DNA of 64,000 bases from Bacillus sp. AFS055030 (GTDB taxonomy: Bacteria > Bacillota > Bacilli > Bacillales > Bacillaceae_G). Under the pieces are notes generated by a model. That model saw only the letters and a program-made list of their open reading frames with translations, made no database searches and was not told the DNA's origin. Both the position numbers and the translations under genes were made by a program. Each line of letters starts with the position of its first letter. Positions within the stretch are counted from its first letter, which is position 1. The stretch covers positions 124,001 through 188,000 of the forward strand of contig NZ_NUGT01000015.1 in assembly GCF_002574545.1 (NCBI RefSeq). Direction: 5' to 3'. Below, one piece after another: positions 61,479 to 64,000 of the stretch.

Positions 61479-61703
61479 TTAGAAACTGCTTAAAAGTAAT
61501 CCATTGCTTACTACTTCTAGCTCTACTACTGGTAAATCTTGCAATGATGCTAAGGCATTACCAATTTCACTTAGTTTTACTAAATCAACATCAACTCGGA
61601 CATTTTTATATGCCTTCCTCTTGACTATGATTTTTCCTTGTGCATCTTTTCCTGCATGTAAATTTACATACAATGTTAGTTGTTGAGTAGCAATTTGTGC
61701 CAT
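61479..61703 (-). CDS. DUF1659 protein
   Basis: 74 residues from the ATG at 61703 (GGGGGAG upstream; TTG 61709 is less likely). TLYVNLHAGKDAQGKIIVKRKAYKNVRVDVDLVKLSEIGNALASLQDLPVVEL matches DUF1659. Co-transcribed with the DUF2922 gene. Function unknown. Confidence 0.8.
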   Translation of the reverse strand: MAQIATQQLTLYVNLHAGKDAQGKIIVKRKAYKNVRVDVDLVKLSEIGNALASLQDLPVVELEVVSNGLLLSSF

Positions 61704-61780
61704 TTTCAACTCCCCCTTTCGATGTATATGTACATAAAAAAGGGGGTGTTTTCGTTAATGGTTAATTATTTTTTCTATTT

Positions 61781-62119
61781 TCAAGATCCAATCTTCACGT
61801 CCACGATATCACTTAATAACAGCTCCATATATCCAGCTTGTTCTTCATAAATGGATAGTCTATTTTGGTGTAAATTAATTTTCCCTATTTTTCCTTTTAC
61901 ATTATGGTGATAGTGATCTTTATAATAAGTAATTTGTACACTTTCATCTTCGTGAATTGCCTGTTGAAGATGACGGTTCATTTCCTCTAATAATTGTTCA
62001 TCTACATCTTTTTGTTGTTCATAATTTTGTGATACTTTCCAATCACGAAGCATTTTTACATGTTCCGGTAACATCATTGACGTCCATTTAATTGTGCCAC
62101 GGTCACGAATCATCGGCAT
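61781..62119 (-). CDS. yqjX: YolD-like protein (YqjX type)
   Basis: 112 residues. RDRGTIKWTSMMLPEHVKMLRDW is the YolD family start; YYKDHYHHNVKGKIGKINLHQNRLSI follows. YolD-like proteins are encoded beside Y-family polymerases of the UvrX/YqjW type and are SOS-induced. Here it is 85 bp after the polymerase gene. AAAGGAG precedes the ATG. Confidence 0.85.
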   Translation of the reverse strand: MPMIRDRGTIKWTSMMLPEHVKMLRDWKVSQNYEQQKDVDEQLLEEMNRHLQQAIHEDESVQITYYKDHYHHNVKGKIGKINLHQNRLSIYEEQAGYMELLLSDIVDVKIGS

Positions 62120-62204
62120 TCTTCTCCTTTTCTTCTCTTTTTATCTTAGGTAGGGTAGAACTAGTGGCTTTCACTTGCAGCGGAAAAAGGACAAAAGGAA
62201 ATTT

Positions 62205-63467
62205 TTAACCTTTATGTCCACCTACTAGCTTGCTTCGGGCAAGGGCTGTTCCTCCTTCTGCATAAGAAACAGCCCAGAGCAAGGAAGATGATCCGTATTT
62301 TTTTCGGACTGCGTCCATCACATATCCTAAATTGCGCTTTTGAGGTTTTTTCTGATCAAACAAATTTAACTGCATGATTTCATCACTTACAATATTTGAA
62401 AGAGAAATGAGAATTTGCCGAACTGTCTTCCCTTCATAATATCGATCAAATAATTTTGTACAGGTTTCATATAAATCTGACGTAATATTTGTAGGTTCAT
62501 CCATTGTATACGCATGGGAAAATCCTCCACCGAATTCCTCACGACTATATCCAATTCCTAATGTAATTGTACGTCCAGCCTTCTTAGCATTACGAGTTCG
62601 GCGTGCAACTTCTTCACACATTTCACGAATAACAAATTTAATTTCTTCGACTTTCGTATAATCTCTCATTAATATTTGGCTTTTACCAAAACTAATTTGT
62701 CCGTTCATTATAGGCGCACCTAGCTCAGACAGATCTACTCCCCACGCATGATGATATAGTTGATTTCCCATCACTCCGAATTTCTTCTCCAGCAAATGAA
62801 GAGGATATTTCGCTAACTGTCCTACGGTAAAAATACCCATTGTATTTAAAGTTCGTTCAGTTCTTTTACCGATTCCCCACATTTCACTAAGAGGACTCAC
62901 TTGCCATAGTTTTTTTTCTACGTCTTCATAAGTCCACTCTGCTATCCCATCTTTTTTTCCTTCTAAATCTAAGCAGAGCTTCGACAAAAGCATGTTCGGT
63001 CCAATCCCAATCGAACAAGGTAATTGAAATCGTGCCATAATCTCTGTACGAATTTTTTCGGCAATCTCCCATGCATCCCCCCATAATCTCTTCACTCCAT
63101 CCACCTTTAAAAAACATTCATCAACACTGTATACATGTAAGTCCTCTAAGGGTACAAATTCATTTAATAACTTTACTATGTTCGTTGAGATTTCTAGATA
63201 TTTTGACATTGAAGGATTGACAACTTTGATTCGCGGATCTTTTGGTATTTCAAAAACCCTTGATCCTGTTTTAATCCCAAATTCCTTTTTTAACCGTGGG
63301 GAAGCTGCAAGTACAATACTTCCTTCTCTCTCCACATCTCCTACAACTGCTAAATAACATTCTAATGGATCTAATTCGAGCATGACGGCAGAACAACTTG
63401 CATAAAAGCTCTTCATATCGATGCATAATATCCGATGATGTGGCAACTCTTCATAACAAATGCTCAT
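62205..63467 (-). CDS. yqjW: Y-family DNA polymerase (YqjW/UvrX type)
   Basis: 420 residues from the ATG at 63467 (CGGAG upstream; GTG 63476 possible). Lesion-bypass polymerase: ILCIDMKSFYASCSAVMLELDP (metal Asp), YSVDECFLKVDG (Asp-Glu pair near 117), GIGPNMLLSKLCLDLEGK, helix-hairpin-helix MWGIGKRTERTLNTMGI, and a C-terminal little-finger domain. A beta-clamp motif is likely QLNLF (near 368). The SOS box upstream indicates induction by DNA damage. Partner of the YolD-like gene. Confidence 0.92.
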   Translation of the reverse strand: MSICYEELPHHRILCIDMKSFYASCSAVMLELDPLECYLAVVGDVEREGSIVLAASPRLKKEFGIKTGSRVFEIPKDPRIKVVNPSMSKYLEISTNIVKLLNEFVPLEDLHVYSVDECFLKVDGVKRLWGDAWEIAEKIRTEIMARFQLPCSIGIGPNMLLSKLCLDLEGKKDGIAEWTYEDVEKKLWQVSPLSEMWGIGKRTERTLNTMGIFTVGQLAKYPLHLLEKKFGVMGNQLYHHAWGVDLSELGAPIMNGQISFGKSQILMRDYTKVEEIKFVIREMCEEVARRTRNAKKAGRTITLGIGYSREEFGGGFSHAYTMDEPTNITSDLYETCTKLFDRYYEGKTVRQILISLSNIVSDEIMQLNLFDQKKPQKRNLGYVMDAVRKKYGSSSLLWAVSYAEGGTALARSKLVGGHKG

Positions 63468-63537
63468 ACATATCACTCCGATTTCCCAAAAAATAGCAGA
63501 ACTAATGTTCTTATTTTTATTATAAACATATATTAAA

Positions 63538-63551
63538 CGAATATACGTTCG
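63538..63551 (-). promoter_or_regulatory. LexA/DinR (SOS) box
   Basis: Minus-strand CGAACGTATATTCG, close to the Bacillus consensus CGAAC-N4-GTTCG. It is 71 bp before the polymerase ATG; a TATAAT lies at 63519-63524. Confidence 0.75.
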
Positions 63552-63632
63552 ATTTCAATAAATTTTTTACACTTGGAACAATACAAAATTTTAGCTATAC
63601 TAAAAATTAACTTAAGAAAGGAAAGACTAAAA

Positions 63633-63827
63633 GTGGATGGACAGTTTGTAAAGCAAATGATTAAACGAGCGTTAATGCAATATAGAGGAGAGCACGAACA
63701 GTGGATTACAGCAAATCTACTAGATGAACTATACGATCAAATCGTTACTAAACAATTAAATGGTGAATATGAATTACATGAATTAGTACAAGATATTGTT
63801 TACGAATACATAACAAATTATGCTTAA
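63633..63827 (+). CDS. yqzH: YqzH-like protein
   Basis: 64 residues from a GTG at 63633 with GAAAGGAAAG upstream. MDGQFVKQMIKRALMQYRGEHEQWITANLLDELYDQIV... is an all-helical, charged small protein. Its place, divergent from the YqjW-type polymerase, matches B. subtilis yqzH. It shares the SOS-box region, so it may also be DNA-damage inducible. Function unknown. Confidence 0.65.
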   Translation: MDGQFVKQMIKRALMQYRGEHEQWITANLLDELYDQIVTKQLNGEYELHELVQDIVYEYITNYA

Positions 63828-63835
63828 GCAACCCG

Positions 63836-63874
63836 AAAAAACCCGAGAAAGAACGGCCAGTTCTCTCTCGGGTT
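63836..63874. terminator. Bidirectional terminator
   Basis: AAAACCCGAGA / TCTCGGGTTTT stem with an inner GAAAGAAC/GTTCTCTC pairing, between convergent genes. Confidence 0.85.
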
Positions 63875-64000
63875 TTATGAATTGATAAATGATATTTCAC
63901 TCGTAATGCCATCTTCTTCATCAAACCCAATAATGATTTCCATTGCATAGGATGAAAAACGATGAATCTCTTCCAAGTAAAAACCAATTGCGTCAGATAT
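63875..64000 (-). CDS. C-terminal end of an unidentified protein, cut by window edge
   Basis: 41 codons open to the right edge: DAIGFYLEEIHRFSSYAMEIIIGFDEEDGITSEISFINS and a TAA at 63875-63877, directly after the shared terminator. Not enough sequence to name it. Confidence 0.6.
   Translation of the reverse strand: MSDAIGFYLEEIHRFSSYAMEIIIGFDEEDGITSEISFINS

Overview
The window is AT-rich with Bacillus-type Shine-Dalgarno sites. It carries a core gene set typical of a spore-forming Bacillaceae: deoB-punA, xerD, yqzK, fur, spoIIM, nudF, mciZ, yqkF, yqkE, yqkD, asnS and the yqjW-yqjX-yqzH type genes. The host is therefore most likely a Bacillus-related endospore former. Species cannot be fixed from sequence reading alone.

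Layout. (1) 0-10.8 kb is mostly core, on the minus strand: purine nucleoside catabolism (deoB-punA), a TerC/YkoY manganese exporter behind a yybP-ykoY riboswitch, a methionine aminopeptidase, xerD-yqzK-fur-spoIIM and nudF. The FtsZ inhibitor gene mciZ is tucked between nudF and yqkF. (2) 11-14.3 kb holds a MarR/DHA2 exporter pair and a secreted glycerophosphodiesterase gene with a stop codon at its signal peptide junction. (3) 14.4-30.5 kb is an anaerobic nitrogen-oxide island: hybrid cluster protein, moaA, Fnr (all four cluster ligands present), a NarK transporter fused to a PAS domain, a hemerythrin protein, an unknown protein, and a five-gene molybdoenzyme complex with a Rieske protein. It also carries a Mrp ATPase, a YwiC-like protein, a radical SAM/SPASM protein and a Crp-type regulator. 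Seven Fnr-box sites serve eight promoters, and at every one the box is centred 41.5 bp upstream of the inferred transcription start. (4) 30.6-40.4 kb is an aromatic degradation operon. It encodes a pathway from 3-hydroxyanthranilate (probably from anthranilate) to pyruvate and acetyl-CoA, with an IclR regulator, two cre sites and a palindromic operator candidate. (5) 40.4-42.6 kb returns to core genes: yqkE, and asnS behind a T-box leader.

(6) 43.4-51.0 kb is a patchwork of small secreted or membrane proteins, broken plasmid-type genes (ArdC, ribbon-helix-helix and MerR-DUF3967 fragments) and a terminal-inverted-repeat element. Six same-orientation 28-bp sites punctuate it and resemble Xer recombination (dif) sites, usually placed just after a terminator. 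Their 6-bp cores all differ. This is the most unusual structure in the window and looks like a chromosomal array of Xer-mobilised modules.

(7) 51.9-64 kb is a mix of core and accessory genes: a zinc-ribbon protein, yqkD, an iron alcohol dehydrogenase, a GNAT, a CDGSH protein, a sortase D with its acidic LPNTA substrate, and a phosphotransferase. It also has a DinB protein, a BclA-like spore surface protein, a HAD phosphatase, DUF2922/DUF1659 proteins, and an SOS-regulated Y-family polymerase with a YolD-like partner.

The yqkG-yqkF-yqkE-yqkD gene neighbourhood remembered from B. subtilis is recognisable, but it is split by the nitrate/aromatic island and by the dif-like region.
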